From positions 310,061 to 374,060 of the forward strand of contig NZ_LMMO01000004.1 in the NCBI RefSeq assembly GCF_001422285.1: a DNA stretch of 64,000 nucleotides, given 5' to 3'. Position 1 is the stretch's first letter. Every line of letters begins with the position of its first letter. The notes under the pieces are model-generated. The model had not been told where the DNA came from, made no database searches, and worked only from the letters and a program-made list of their open reading frames with translations. A program made the translations under genes and the position numbers. Shown one piece after another: positions 45,143 through 54,049 of this stretch. Source of the DNA: Frigoribacterium sp. Leaf263 (lineage in GTDB: Bacteria; Actinomycetota; Actinomycetes; Actinomycetales; Microbacteriaceae).

Positions 45143-46099
45143 ATGACGGCGCACGCCATCCTGGTGATCGGCAGCATCAACTACGACCTGATCGTCAGTC
45201 AGGAGCGGCTGCCGCGCCGGGGCGAGACGCTCGTCTCGACGGGCTTCCGCGGCGACTTCGGCGGCAAGGGCGCGAACCAGGCCGTGCAGGCCGCGCGGCT
45301 CGGGGCCGAGGTGCTCTTCGTCGGGGCGGCGGGGGCCGACCGGTACGGCGAGCTCTGCCGGCTGAACCTCGAGAGCGAGGGCGTCGACCACCGACTGCGC
45401 CCGACCGAGGCGTCGAACGGACTCGGCATCGTGCACGTCGTCGGCGAGGGCGAGGTGCACGCGACGATCGTCGAGGGCGCCAACGCCTTGGTCACCGGGC
45501 AGTGGGTCGGCGAGAACGCCGACCTGGTCGCGTCGTCCGCCGTGGTCGTGCTGCAGAACGAGGTGCCGGCGTCGGCGAACGAGCGGGCCGTGGCGCTCGC
45601 CGCGGCCGCCGGGGTGCCCGTCGTCTACAACGCGGCGCCGGCGCGACCGGTCTCGCTCTCGATGACGCGGGCCTGCACCTGGTTCGTGGTCAACGAGGAC
45701 GAGGCGGCCGAGTACCTCGGGCACCCCCTCGGCGAGGTGACGGACGACGCCGCGATGCGGGCCGTGGTGGGCGAGCTAGGCTCGTTCTGCTCGAACGTCG
45801 TGCTCACCCTCGGAAGTCGCGGCTGCTACGTCTCCACCGATCACCGGGCGGAGTTCGTGGCGGCGGTCGCGGCTCACGCGGTCGACACGACCGGCGCCGG
45901 CGATTCGTTCATCGGGGCCTTCGCCGCGGCGATCGCCGAGGGGGTCGATCCGTTCCGGGCCGCCCGCACGGCCGCGTTGGTCGCCTCGGTGACGGTCGCG
46001 GGGATGGGCGCGCAGTCCAGCATGCCGACACGGGAGGCCCTCGACGATGAAATCGTTCGCCAGACATCAGCTGATCCTCGATCGCGTCGCGCTGGGTGA
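45143..46099 (+). CDS. Ribokinase-like PfkB-family sugar kinase
   Basis: A 318-residue PfkB kinase. It starts AILVIGSINYDLIVSQERLPRRGE and has the sugar-site GDFGGKGANQAVQAARLG (as in ribokinase), ANALVT, and the catalytic/ATP motif VDTTGAGDSFIGAFAAAI. It phosphorylates the imported or isomerised sugar. The ATG at 45143 has GGAG 7 bases upstream. Its last 53 bases overlap the DeoR gene in another frame. Confidence 0.92.
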   Translation: MTAHAILVIGSINYDLIVSQERLPRRGETLVSTGFRGDFGGKGANQAVQAARLGAEVLFVGAAGADRYGELCRLNLESEGVDHRLRPTEASNGLGIVHVVGEGEVHATIVEGANALVTGQWVGENADLVASSAVVVLQNEVPASANERAVALAAAAGVPVVYNAAPARPVSLSMTRACTWFVVNEDEAAEYLGHPLGEVTDDAAMRAVVGELGSFCSNVVLTLGSRGCYVSTDHRAEFVAAVAAHAVDTTGAGDSFIGAFAAAIAEGVDPFRAARTAALVASVTVAGMGAQSSMPTREALDDEIVRQTSADPRSRRAG

Positions 46100-46787
46100 C
46101 TCGATCCTGATCGACGACCTCGTCACGGCGACGGGTGCGTCACCGTCGACTGTCCGACGGGACATCCGCGAGCTCGAGCAGTCCGGTCACGTCGTGAGCC
46201 TCCGAGGAGGCGCGATCCGGGCCGAGGAGCGTGCGGCCGAGCTGCCCGCCGCGATGAAGTCGAAGATCAACCGCGACGAGAAGGTCGCGATCGCGAGGGC
46301 GGCGGCCGCGATGGTGGTCGAGGGCGAGACGATCTACGTCGACTCGGGCACCTCGCTGACCGAGTTCATGGTGGCTCTGCCGAACATCGCGGTGCACGTG
46401 ATCACGTCGAACACGCAGGTGCTCGGGATGGTGCCGCGCCCCAAGGTCACGGTGACCGCGCTGGGCGGCGACTATCTGCCCGACATCGGCTCGGTGGCGG
46501 GCACGATGACCGACCGCCAGCTGGAGGACCTCTACTTCGACCGGGCGTTCATCGGCGTGACCGGCATCGACGCCGACGCCGGTGTGACCACGTTCGACAT
46601 CCGCGAGGCCAACAAGAAGCGTCTCGTCCAGGCCCACAGCCGAGAGACCGTCGTGCTCGCCGACAGCAGCAAGTTCGACGTGGTCTCCCTCTGCCGCTCG
46701 TTCGGCCTCGCCGCCTGCACGGTCGTCAGCGACCGTCACGCCCCCGTGCTCGACGCGGCCGCCGCCTACGTCGTCGCCGGATCCTGA
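46047..46787 (+). CDS. DeoR-family repressor of the ribose-type regulon
   Basis: A 246-residue regulator. The winged helix is FARHQLILDRVALGDSILIDDLVTATGASPSTVRRDIRELEQSGHVVSLRGGAI (residues 4-57); the sugar-phosphate sensor domain has YVDSGTSLTEFM and VLADSSKFD. It is expected to bind TGACAA-N3-TTGTCA at 44979 and 45066 and to release on a phosphosugar. The start lies 53 bases inside the kinase gene, a long overlap, but the family-typical N-terminus supports it. Confidence 0.9.
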   Translation: MKSFARHQLILDRVALGDSILIDDLVTATGASPSTVRRDIRELEQSGHVVSLRGGAIRAEERAAELPAAMKSKINRDEKVAIARAAAAMVVEGETIYVDSGTSLTEFMVALPNIAVHVITSNTQVLGMVPRPKVTVTALGGDYLPDIGSVAGTMTDRQLEDLYFDRAFIGVTGIDADAGVTTFDIREANKKRLVQAHSRETVVLADSSKFDVVSLCRSFGLAACTVVSDRHAPVLDAAAAYVVAGS

Positions 46788-46856
46788 GTCCGGTCCGTCA
46801 CGAAGACGCGGTGCGACGGCTATCGTCCACGGCATCAGCCAGTGAACGGAGAGAGC

Positions 46857-46937
46857 ATGTCCCGGCATTCAGACAGACCGCACCACGTCGATGAGGCACG
46901 GGCCCTCGTCGCAGACGCCGTCGAGGCGGTGAGCTGA
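46857..46937 (+). CDS. 26-codon leader peptide upstream of the SDR gene
   Basis: The ATG at 46857 follows GGAGAGAG and opens 26 codons (MSRHSDRPHHVDEARALVAD...) that end one base before the SDR start. The SDR ribosome site (GAGGCGGTGAG) lies inside its last codons, so its translation would couple to the SDR. It is charged and soluble. It may simply be a coupling leader. Confidence 0.45.
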   Translation: MSRHSDRPHHVDEARALVADAVEAVS

Positions 46938-46938
46938 C

Positions 46939-47739
46939 ATGGATCTCGGGATCGGCGGACGCAGAGCTCTGGTCACCGGAGCGGACTCGGGCATCGGATG
47001 GCACACCGCGCAGCAGCTGCTCCGCGAGGGCGTCGTGGTGGTCATCACCGACATCGACGGAGGCAGGCTCGATGCCGCGGCAGCGGAGCTCGAGGCTGCT
47101 GACGGGACGCTGTTCGCGTTCCCCGCCGACATCCGCGACGTGGCCTCGCTCGAACGGCTGCACGCCTCCGTGCGGGACGCGGTGGGGACGATCGACATCC
47201 TCGTCCAGTGCGCCGGTGTTACCGGAGCGCAGGGCATGTTCCACGAGATCGATGACGAGGGCTGGGTCAGCACCATCGAGACCGACCTCCTCGGGCCGGT
47301 GCGGCTGGTGCGCGAGTTCCTCCCCGATCTCCGAGCCGGGGGATGGGGCCGCCTCGTGCTGACGGCGTCCGAGGACGCCGTCCAGCCGTACGACGACGAG
47401 CTGCCGTACTGCGCCGCGAAGGCCGGCATCCTCTCGTTCGCCAAGGGCCTGTCGAGGTCCTATGCCACGGAGGGCCTGTTGGTGAACACCGTCAGCCCGG
47501 CGTTCATCGCGACCCCGATGACCGACGCGATGATGACCAAGCGGGCGGACGAGAACGGGACGTCGTTCGAGGAGGCCGTCAGCTCGTTCCTCGAGGAGGA
47601 GCGTCCGTATCTGGAGCTCGGGAGGCGCGGCGAGGCGGATGAGGTGGCCAGCGTGATCGCGTTCCTCGTCTCGGATCGGGCGAGTTTCGTCAACGGGAGC
47701 AACTACCGCGTCGACGCCGGATCGGTCGCGACCATCTGA
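46939..47739 (+). CDS. SDR-family sugar/polyol-type dehydrogenase
   Basis: A 266-residue classical SDR: LVTGADSGIGWHTAQQLL (cofactor loop), CAGVTG in place of NNAG, a serine in LVLTASEDA, the catalytic pair in PYCAAKAGILSFAKGL, and the C-terminal ASFVNGSNYRVDAGSVATI typical of family members with a Gly-X-X-hydrophobic-Asp-Gly end. It follows the kinase and DeoR genes and may belong to the same sugar pathway, but it has its own leader. Confidence 0.88.
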   Translation: MDLGIGGRRALVTGADSGIGWHTAQQLLREGVVVVITDIDGGRLDAAAAELEAADGTLFAFPADIRDVASLERLHASVRDAVGTIDILVQCAGVTGAQGMFHEIDDEGWVSTIETDLLGPVRLVREFLPDLRAGGWGRLVLTASEDAVQPYDDELPYCAAKAGILSFAKGLSRSYATEGLLVNTVSPAFIATPMTDAMMTKRADENGTSFEEAVSSFLEEERPYLELGRRGEADEVASVIAFLVSDRASFVNGSNYRVDAGSVATI

Positions 47740-47827
47740 CCGGAGTCCGTGGTCGCCGACCGGTCGAGCGGACCGGCGTGAGCGTCGTGCCGCCAGACGT
47801 CGGGCGGCAGGCGGCAGGCGGCGGGCG

Positions 47828-48421
47828 TCAGGATCCCGGCGTGACGTCCCGGATGACCCTCGCGGGGTTGCCGACGGCCACCACGCCGCTCGGGATGTCG
47901 CGGGTGACGACCGATCCCGCCCCGATGACGCTGTCGTCGCCGATGCTCACGCCGGGGCAGACGATGACCCCGCCGCCCAGCCAGACGTTGTCGCCGATGG
48001 TGATCGGTCGGGCGGCCTCGAGCTTGTCGCGCCGCGGCTGGGGCTCGACGGGGTGCGTGGGGGTGAGCAGCTGCACGTTCGGCCCGATCTGGCAGTCGTC
48101 GCCGATCGTGATGGCGGCGACGTCGAGGGCGGTGAGGCCGTGATTGACGAAGGTGCGGGCGCCGATGCGGATGTTCTCGCCGTAGTCGACGAAGAGGGGA
48201 GGCTTGACGTAGGCGTCCGCGCCGAGCGACCCGAGCAGCTCGTCGAGCAGGGGCCGGGCGGCGGCCTCGTCGTCGATCGCCGCGCGGTGGTAGGCGTCGG
48301 TGAGCCGCATCGCGCGTCGCGCGAGCCGGGCGCTCTCGGGGTCGTCGGCGATGTAGAGGTCGCCGGCGAGCATCCGCTCGCGGTTGGTGCGGTCGTCTCC
48401 GGCGAAGTGATCGACAGTCAT
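47828..48421 (-). CDS. Maltose/galactoside O-acetyltransferase-like protein (LacA/Maa/NodL)
   Basis: A 197-residue left-handed beta-helix acetyltransferase that transfers acetyl from acetyl-CoA to a sugar hydroxyl. Seen are the N-terminal Mac domain (RERMLAGDLYIADDPESARLARRAM), hexapeptide repeats (IRIGARTFVNHGLTALDVAAITIGDDCQIGP), the catalytic histidine in LLTPTHPV, and VVTRDIPSGVVAVGNPARVIR. The leaderless start is shared with the divergent gene (see 48429-48438). Confidence 0.92.
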   Translation of the reverse strand: MTVDHFAGDDRTNRERMLAGDLYIADDPESARLARRAMRLTDAYHRAAIDDEAAARPLLDELLGSLGADAYVKPPLFVDYGENIRIGARTFVNHGLTALDVAAITIGDDCQIGPNVQLLTPTHPVEPQPRRDKLEAARPITIGDNVWLGGGVIVCPGVSIGDDSVIGAGSVVTRDIPSGVVAVGNPARVIRDVTPGS

Positions 48422-48428
48422 GTGTACG

Positions 48429-48438
48429 AGCGTACGCT
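48429..48438. promoter_or_regulatory. One 10-bp palindrome serving as -10 box for two divergent genes
   Basis: AGCGTACGCT contains TACGCT on both strands (48433-48438 on +, 48429-48434 on -). Each copy is exactly 7 bases from an ATG (48446 + and 48421 -). Only 24 bp separate the start codons, so the two leaderless promoters overlap and should exclude each other. Confidence 0.7.
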
Positions 48439-48445
48439 GATCGTC

Positions 48446-49033
48446 ATGACCGACCTCGACTGGAACTCCGGCACCTGGACGACGACGCCCACCCGAGTGG
48501 AGGTCGCAGCGGACGGGATGCGCGTCACCGCCGCCGAGGGCAGCGACGCCTGGCGCACCACCTCGTACGGCTTCGTGCACGACACCGAGCACGCCCTTCT
48601 CGCTCCCTTCGCTCAGGACACCGCGGTCGAGGTGTCGTTCCGCCTCGACTTCGCCGCGCAGTTCGATCAGGCGGGCCTCTTCGTCAAGGTCGACGAGGCG
48701 ACCTGGATCAAGGCGGGGGTCGAGCGCAGCGACGGCGAGGACAGCCTCGGAGCCGTCGTCACGCGCGGCGTGTCCGACTGGTCGTTGTCCCCCGTCTCGG
48801 GTTGGCACGGTCGTCTCGTCACGATGCGCGCGAGCCGGTCGGGCGACGCGCTGACCATCCGGGCGAGGGTGGACGACGAGCCGTGGCGGATGGTGCGGGT
48901 CGCACCCCTCGACGCCGATGCGGCGGTGACCGCCGGGCCGATGTGCTGCGCTCCGTCCCGCGGCGATCTCACCGTCCTCTTCACCGCGTGGCGGAGCGTG
49001 GCCGCCGATGCGAGCCTGCACCCCGACGACTGA
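48446..49033 (+). CDS. DUF1349-family protein
   Basis: A 195-residue concanavalin-like beta-sandwich protein. WNSGTWTTTPTRVEVAADGMRVTAAEGSDAWRTTSYGFVHDTEHALLAPF, then FRLDFAAQFDQAGLFVKVDEATWIKAGVERSDG, matches DUF1349 (function unknown, related to lectin-like folds). It is cytoplasmic. The leaderless start is taken from the shared -10 palindrome. Confidence 0.88.
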   Translation: MTDLDWNSGTWTTTPTRVEVAADGMRVTAAEGSDAWRTTSYGFVHDTEHALLAPFAQDTAVEVSFRLDFAAQFDQAGLFVKVDEATWIKAGVERSDGEDSLGAVVTRGVSDWSLSPVSGWHGRLVTMRASRSGDALTIRARVDDEPWRMVRVAPLDADAAVTAGPMCCAPSRGDLTVLFTAWRSVAADASLHPDD

Positions 49034-49332
49034 CCCGTGACGGGCGACGCCGAGGGAGGGGCGGGGCCGGCATCGCGCACCCCTGCGCGGCGGCCCCACC
49101 CGGAAGCACGAGGACCCGAATCCCCGTACCCCGAAGCCGGAGAGTGAACTGCCCCCGACGTGCTGGAGAAATTACCCGGTCTGTCAGCGGCAGGTGCGGT
49201 TCTTGTTCGATGTCGAACCATGCTCCGAGTGTCCGTCGGGTCGCCGCCCGTCCAGCGGTGCGACGGACGGGGTCGCGGATGCGGGTCCACGTCGTGCTCG
49301 CGCGATCGATACGCGCGTGGCACTGTCAGACC

Positions 49333-49779
49333 ATGCGCTTCGAGACGACGATGTTCCAGGCCGGTCGCAACACCGGCATCGAGGTGCCCGCCGAGGTGCT
49401 CGAGGCCCTGGCGGGCGGGCGGCGTCCCGCCGTGCGCGTGACTCTGGGCGACCACTCGTTCACCTCGACCGTCGGCGCCATGGGGGGACGCGCGCTCATC
49501 CCCTTCTCCGCCGAGAAGCGTCGTCTGACCGGCATCGGCGGCGGCGACGCCCTGCAGGTCGACATCGAGCTCGACACGTCGTCTCGCGAGATGCCCGTCC
49601 CGGCCGACCTGGGCGAGGCGCTCGAGGGCGCCGGGGTCACCGCCGACTTCAAGGCGCTGGCCCCGAGTGCTCGCAAGGCCCACATCGTCTCGGTCGAGGG
49701 GGCCAAGACCGACGCGACGCGGGCGCGACGCATCGACGGCGTCGTGCAGAAGCTCCTGCAGTCCCGCGCCGGGGTCTAG
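49333..49779 (+). CDS. DUF1905 / YdeI-type protein
   Basis: A 148-residue protein. The first 85 residues form the DUF1905 beta domain (TGIEVPAEVLEALAGGRRPAVRVTLGDHSFTSTVGAMGGRALIPF); the rest is the helical YdeI/OmdA-like part (ADFKALAPSARKAHIVSVEGAKTDATRARRID). The family is linked by name to bacteriocin protection, but its action is uncertain. CACTGT lies 6 bases before the ATG (leaderless). Confidence 0.85.
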   Translation: MRFETTMFQAGRNTGIEVPAEVLEALAGGRRPAVRVTLGDHSFTSTVGAMGGRALIPFSAEKRRLTGIGGGDALQVDIELDTSSREMPVPADLGEALEGAGVTADFKALAPSARKAHIVSVEGAKTDATRARRIDGVVQKLLQSRAGV

Positions 49780-49893
49780 GTCGCGGCGCGCGGTCGGCTA
49801 GCGGCGCGCGTCCTCCTCGGCGGTCGCGGTGGATCAGCAACCCGCACCGTTCCCGACGGGCCGGCGCTGATCGCAGTCGACCGTCGACCGCTG

Positions 49894-50571
49894 CTAACCG
49901 GCCGGACCCTCATGCAGCACCCTGCGCGCGACGAGGTTGCCGAGCAGTTGGGCGACCTGGACGAGCACGATGATCAGCACGATGACGGTGACCATGACGA
50001 CCGTGTCGAACCGCTGATAGCCGTACGTGATCGCCAGGTTGCCGAGCCCCCCTCCGCCGACGAGGCCGGCCACGGCGGTCGCGTCGACGAGGGCGACGAA
50101 GATGTAGGTGAGTCCGAGGACGAGCGGTCCCAGCGCCTCCGGCACGACGATCGTCGCGAGCACGCGCACGGGCGAGGCCCCCATCGCGGCGCCCGCCTCG
50201 ACCGAGCCCCGGTCGACCGCGACGAGGTTGGTCTCGGCGATGCGGGCGATCGAGAACGTCGCCACGATCGTGAGGGCGAAGATCGCCGCGTTCGTGCCGA
50301 TGCTCGTGCCGATCACGACCCGGGTCAGTGGGGAGATCGCCACGATCAGGATGATGAAGGGGATCGGCCGGATGACGTTGATGACCGCGTTCAGCGCGGT
50401 GAAGACCACGGCGTTCTGCAGCAGGTTGCCTCGACGGGTCGAGTAGAGCACCAGCCCGAGCGCGATGCCGAGCACCGTCGCCAGGATGAACGACACGGTC
50501 ACCATCTGGAGGGTCTGCAGCAGCGCTGTCACGATCTTGGGCCACAGCACCGCGGCGTCGAGGTCACGCAT
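49894..50571 (-). CDS. metI: Methionine-type ABC transporter permease
   Basis: A 225-residue inner-membrane permease with five spans. The EAA-like loop is [56 protein letters not shown] near the end is a MetI hallmark. It imports methionine (often D-methionine or derivatives) with MetN and MetQ. The start overlaps the metN stop by 8 bases. Confidence 0.92.
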   Translation of the reverse strand: MRDLDAAVLWPKIVTALLQTLQMVTVSFILATVLGIALGLVLYSTRRGNLLQNAVVFTALNAVINVIRPIPFIILIVAISPLTRVVIGTSIGTNAAIFALTIVATFSIARIAETNLVAVDRGSVEAGAAMGASPVRVLATIVVPEALGPLVLGLTYIFVALVDATAVAGLVGGGGLGNLAITYGYQRFDTVVMVTVIVLIIVLVQVAQLLGNLVARRVLHEGPAG

Positions 50572-51613
50572 CGGCGGTCACCTCCGACACGATCGTCGTG
50601 CGCCGCAGATCCACGACGGCCGCGTCGATCGCGTCGTCGTCGCCGAGCAGCTCGATGGTGAGGTCGCCGAAGAGCCGGGACTGCAGCTCGCTGACCCCGC
50701 CGTAGACGACGTTGAAGTCGACACCGTGGGTGCGGGCGATGCGCGACAGGAACGGGTCGTTCGTCTCGCGGTCCTCGACGTGGAGGCGGACGATGCGGCC
50801 GGTGTGCACCTCCCTGATCCGGTCGAGCGCCCCCGGTGTCGCCTGGTGGTGCAGCACCGACGACACGAACCGCTTCGAGGTCGGGTGCTGCGGGTCGGCG
50901 AAGAGGTCGTACGTGGAGCCGCTCTCGATCACCTCGCCGCCCTGCATCACCGCGACGCTGTCGGCGAGCTCGCGGATGACATCCATCTCATGCGTGACCA
51001 GCAGGATCGTCAGTCCGTACTCGTCGTTGACCCGCCGCAGCAGGTCGAGCACCTCGCCGGTCGTCTGGGGGTCGAGGGCGCTCGTCGCCTCGTCCGAGAT
51101 CAGCACGTCGGGTCGGTTGGCCAGCGCCCGGGCGATGCCGACCCGCTGTTTCTGACCGCCTGAGAGCTTCGCGGGGTACTCGAGCGCCTTGTCGGTCAGC
51201 CCGACGAAGTCGAGCAGCTCGTCGACCCGGTCGACCGTCTCGTCGCTCGAGAGGCCCGAGAGACGCAGGGGGTAGGCGATGTTGCCGTAGACGGTACGTG
51301 ACGAGAGCAGGTTGAACTGCTGGAAGACCATGCCGATCCGTCGACGGGCCGCGTAGAGCTCCTTGCCCTTCAGCGATGACACCTCGCGTCCGTCGACGAC
51401 GACCCGGCCGCTCGTCGGCCGCTCGAGGGCGTTCACCGTCCGCAGCAGGGTCGACTTGCCCGCCCCCGAGTACCCGACGATGCCGAACACCTCGCCGCGC
51501 CGCACCTCGAGGCTCACGTCGCGGAGCGCGTCGAACCGACGACCCTGCACGATGTACGACTTCGACACGTGCTCGAACGAGACGACCGGGGCGGCCGTCG
51601 GGGCGGCCGTCAC
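50564..51613 (-). CDS. metN: Methionine-type ABC transporter ATPase with NIL domain
   Basis: A 349-residue ATPase: Walker A GYSGAGKST, signature LSGGQKQRVGIARAL, Walker B VLISDEATSALDP and a switch histidine in LLVTHEMDV. The C-terminal 90 residues are the NIL regulatory domain (GRIVRLHVEDRETNDPFLSRIARTHGVDFNVVYGGV), which senses intracellular methionine. Coupled to metI and metQ. Confidence 0.94.
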   Translation of the reverse strand: MTAAPTAAPVVSFEHVSKSYIVQGRRFDALRDVSLEVRRGEVFGIVGYSGAGKSTLLRTVNALERPTSGRVVVDGREVSSLKGKELYAARRRIGMVFQQFNLLSSRTVYGNIAYPLRLSGLSSDETVDRVDELLDFVGLTDKALEYPAKLSGGQKQRVGIARALANRPDVLISDEATSALDPQTTGEVLDLLRRVNDEYGLTILLVTHEMDVIRELADSVAVMQGGEVIESGSTYDLFADPQHPTSKRFVSSVLHHQATPGALDRIREVHTGRIVRLHVEDRETNDPFLSRIARTHGVDFNVVYGGVSELQSRLFGDLTIELLGDDDAIDAAVVDLRRTTIVSEVTADA

Positions 51614-52641
51614 GACGTGATCTCGCGCGCGGCCGTCTCGAGCTCGGCGAGGGTGCTGCGCAGATCGTCGGCCGACACCTCGACCAGCTGCGTGTTGCCG
51701 AACGACTCCTTCTCCAGGGCCTCGGCCACACGCGGGTCGGCGTACGCCTCGTCGAGGAGGGCCCAGGCCTCGTCGTCGGTGTCGTCGGCCCGCGTCACGA
51801 CGGCGTTCACGTAGGGGCGGGACTCATCGCTGAGCGAGTCGTCGAGGTAGAGCGCGTCGTCGGCGTCGATCTCCTGCGTCGGGTCGAAGTACGAGGTGCC
51901 GACGACGACGGCGTCGAGGCTCGGGTCGTCGAACTGCGTGGGGATCGTCGTCGCGCCGATGGGCACGAACTCCAGGTCGAGGTCGTTGCCGGTCACGTCG
52001 TCGACGGTCGGGTAGACGCCGACGTCGGGTCCGAGCTCGATGAGCCCCGCCGCCTGCAGGATGAACAGCGCCCGGGCGCCGTTCGAGGCGTCGTCGGGGA
52101 TGGCGATCCGGTCGCCCCGCCCGAGGTCGTCGAGCGAGTCGAGGGTGGCCGAGAAGACGCCCCACTGCGTGATGGTGGTAGAGAACACGGGAGTCAGGTC
52201 GGTGTCGTTCGCGACGTTGTACGCGCTGAGGAACGCCGTGTGCTGGAACGCGTTCGCGTCGACCTCACCGGCGACGAGCGCCGAGTTCGGCAGCGTCCAG
52301 TCGTCGAAGTTGACCCACGTGACGTCGAGGCCCTCCTCGGCGGCGACGGTCTTCACGGTGTCCTGCAGGTCGCTCTCGCCGCTGCCGGCGATCGTCACCG
52401 AGAGGCGTTCGCCCGACCCGGATGCGCTGCCGGCGGCCTGGGCGTCGGAGCCTCCGACCGCCGTGCCGGCCCAGAAACCGCCGCCGACGAGTGCCGCGGC
52501 GGCGACCGCCCCGAGGCCTGCGAGGAGCCCGCGGCGCCGTCGGCGGCGCGAGTCGTCGAGGGAGGCGCGGAGACCGGAGGGTGCGCTGCCTGCGGTGGTG
52601 GACTGCGGTGCGTCGTGCGGTGCTGCGTCGTGATCGGACAC
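51610..52641 (-). CDS. metQ: NLPA/MetQ-type binding protein without a lipobox
   Basis: A 343-residue member of the MetQ family: LSVTIAGSGESDLQDTVKTVAAEEGLDVTWVNFDDWTLPNSALVAGEVDANAFQHTAFL. It should capture methionine or a related sulfur compound. A 38-residue basic N-terminus (RRRRRRGLL) and a hydrophobic span precede it; no lipidated cysteine is present, so it seems anchored by the span. The GTG at 52641 has AGGAG 5 bases upstream. It is first of metQ-metN-metI. Confidence 0.9.
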   Translation of the reverse strand: MSDHDAAPHDAPQSTTAGSAPSGLRASLDDSRRRRRRGLLAGLGAVAAAALVGGGFWAGTAVGGSDAQAAGSASGSGERLSVTIAGSGESDLQDTVKTVAAEEGLDVTWVNFDDWTLPNSALVAGEVDANAFQHTAFLSAYNVANDTDLTPVFSTTITQWGVFSATLDSLDDLGRGDRIAIPDDASNGARALFILQAAGLIELGPDVGVYPTVDDVTGNDLDLEFVPIGATTIPTQFDDPSLDAVVVGTSYFDPTQEIDADDALYLDDSLSDESRPYVNAVVTRADDTDDEAWALLDEAYADPRVAEALEKESFGNTQLVEVSADDLRSTLAELETAAREITS

Positions 52642-52706
52642 GGTGACTCCTGAGGTCGGGGCGGGTGATGGCTGTGAACCCTGCCAGAGGCGCTGCCCGT
52701 CATGCA

Positions 52707-52758
52707 CGACATGTGTCGCCAGCTTTCCCCGTGTTTCGTGACGTTTCGTCATGTGACG
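52707..52758. promoter_or_regulatory. Two related palindromes CGNCA-TG-TGNCG in the divergent promoter
   Basis: CGACATGTGTCG (52707-52718) and CGTCATGTGACG (52747-52758) are perfect 12-bp inverted repeats of one design, 40 bp apart, between metQ and the flavin enzyme gene. They are good candidates for a shared sulfur-responsive regulator. Confidence 0.55.
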
Positions 52759-52801
52759 GGCCGCTGTCGCGAGACGGAGCGGACATGACACAACAGACCA
52801 C

Positions 52802-54049
52802 ATGAGCGAACACAGCAGAGCCCTCGACGAGCGCCTCGAATCGGTCTTCGGCCCCGTGATCGAGGCGATAGCCGCCGGTGCCGTCGAGCGCGAGCGCGAC
52901 CGCCGCCTCCCTTACGACGAGGTCGCGGCCCTGCGGGCGGCCGGGTTCGGCGCCCTGCGGGTGCCGACGGACTTCGGGGGGTGGGGCGTCACGCTCGAGC
53001 AGGAGTTCCGCCTCCTCATCCGCCTCGGCGCGGCCGACTCGAACCTGCCGCAGCTGCTGCGCGGGCATGTCGCGTTCGTCGAGACGCAACGGGCGCAGCC
53101 CGACGGGGAGCTGCGCACCGAATGGCTCAGGAGGCTCGGTGCCGGTGCCGTCCTCGTGGGCAATGCCCAGGCCGAACGCGGCGGCGCGACCACCATCGAG
53201 ACCCGGCTCGACGAGAGAGACGGCCGTCTCGTGTTGAACGGACGCAAGTTCTACAGCACGGGGACGATCTACGCCGACTGGCTCTGGGTCGGGGCCATGC
53301 GGGGCGATGAGCCCGTCGCCCTGGCCGTGCCGGCCGATGCGCCGGGGGTCTCGCGCAGCGACGACTGGAACGGGTTCGGCCAGCGACTCACAGGCAGTGG
53401 CACGACCGTGTTCGACGAGGTCGAGGTCGACCCGCGGCAGGTGCTCCCGTGGCGCGAGAACGCGGAGCGTCGCCCGCTGGCCTTCACCCAGGGGCTGTAC
53501 CAGCTCGTCCTGCTCGCGGCGCAGGCCGGCACCGCCCGGGCCGTCCTCCGTGACGCGATCGACTTCGTCCGCCCGCGCACCCGCACGTTCGGCGTGGCGG
53601 GCGTCTCGCGACCGAGCCAGGACCCCTCCGTCCAGAGCGTCGTCGGTCGACTCTCGGCCATCGCGTCGTCGGTCGAGGCGATCACGCTCTCGGCGGTCAG
53701 GGGTCTCGAGGCCGCCGAGGGTGAGGACTCGGCCGGCGACGACCGCTTCCAGGCCGCTCTGGCGACGGTCTTCGAGGCGCAGCAGGTCGTGCTGCCCCTC
53801 GTGCTCGAGGCCGCGACCTCTCTCTTCGAGGTGGGCGGCGCCTCCGCCGTCGATGCGAACCGGTCACTGGATCGGCACTGGCGGAACGCCCGGACCGTCG
53901 CCTCGCACAACCCGGCGATCCACCGCCAGCGCGCCCTGGGGGACCACCGGCTCAACGGCACACCCTTCCGTGTCGGCCCCAGCTCTGCGGCGCCGAACGC
54001 CCAGACTGAGGATTCGGGCAGCGTCAGAGTCCATCGACGAGTCTCCTGA
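52802..54049 (+). CDS. Acyl-CoA dehydrogenase-like flavin monooxygenase (SfnB/DszC type)
   Basis: A 415-residue protein of the acyl-CoA-dehydrogenase fold: VAALRAAGFGALRVPTDFGGWGVTLEQEFRLL, then GNAQAERGGATTIETRLDERDGRLVLNGRKFYSTGTIYADWLWVGA, and FDEVEVDPRQVLP. The HNPAIHRQRALGDHRLNG end resembles SfnB and dibenzothiophene monooxygenase (DszC), which use reduced flavin to open organosulfur compounds. Divergence from a methionine-type transporter supports a role in sulfur scavenging. The catalytic base of true acyl-CoA dehydrogenases is not apparent. Confidence 0.85.
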   Translation: MSEHSRALDERLESVFGPVIEAIAAGAVERERDRRLPYDEVAALRAAGFGALRVPTDFGGWGVTLEQEFRLLIRLGAADSNLPQLLRGHVAFVETQRAQPDGELRTEWLRRLGAGAVLVGNAQAERGGATTIETRLDERDGRLVLNGRKFYSTGTIYADWLWVGAMRGDEPVALAVPADAPGVSRSDDWNGFGQRLTGSGTTVFDEVEVDPRQVLPWRENAERRPLAFTQGLYQLVLLAAQAGTARAVLRDAIDFVRPRTRTFGVAGVSRPSQDPSVQSVVGRLSAIASSVEAITLSAVRGLEAAEGEDSAGDDRFQAALATVFEAQQVVLPLVLEAATSLFEVGGASAVDANRSLDRHWRNARTVASHNPAIHRQRALGDHRLNGTPFRVGPSSAAPNAQTEDSGSVRVHRRVS

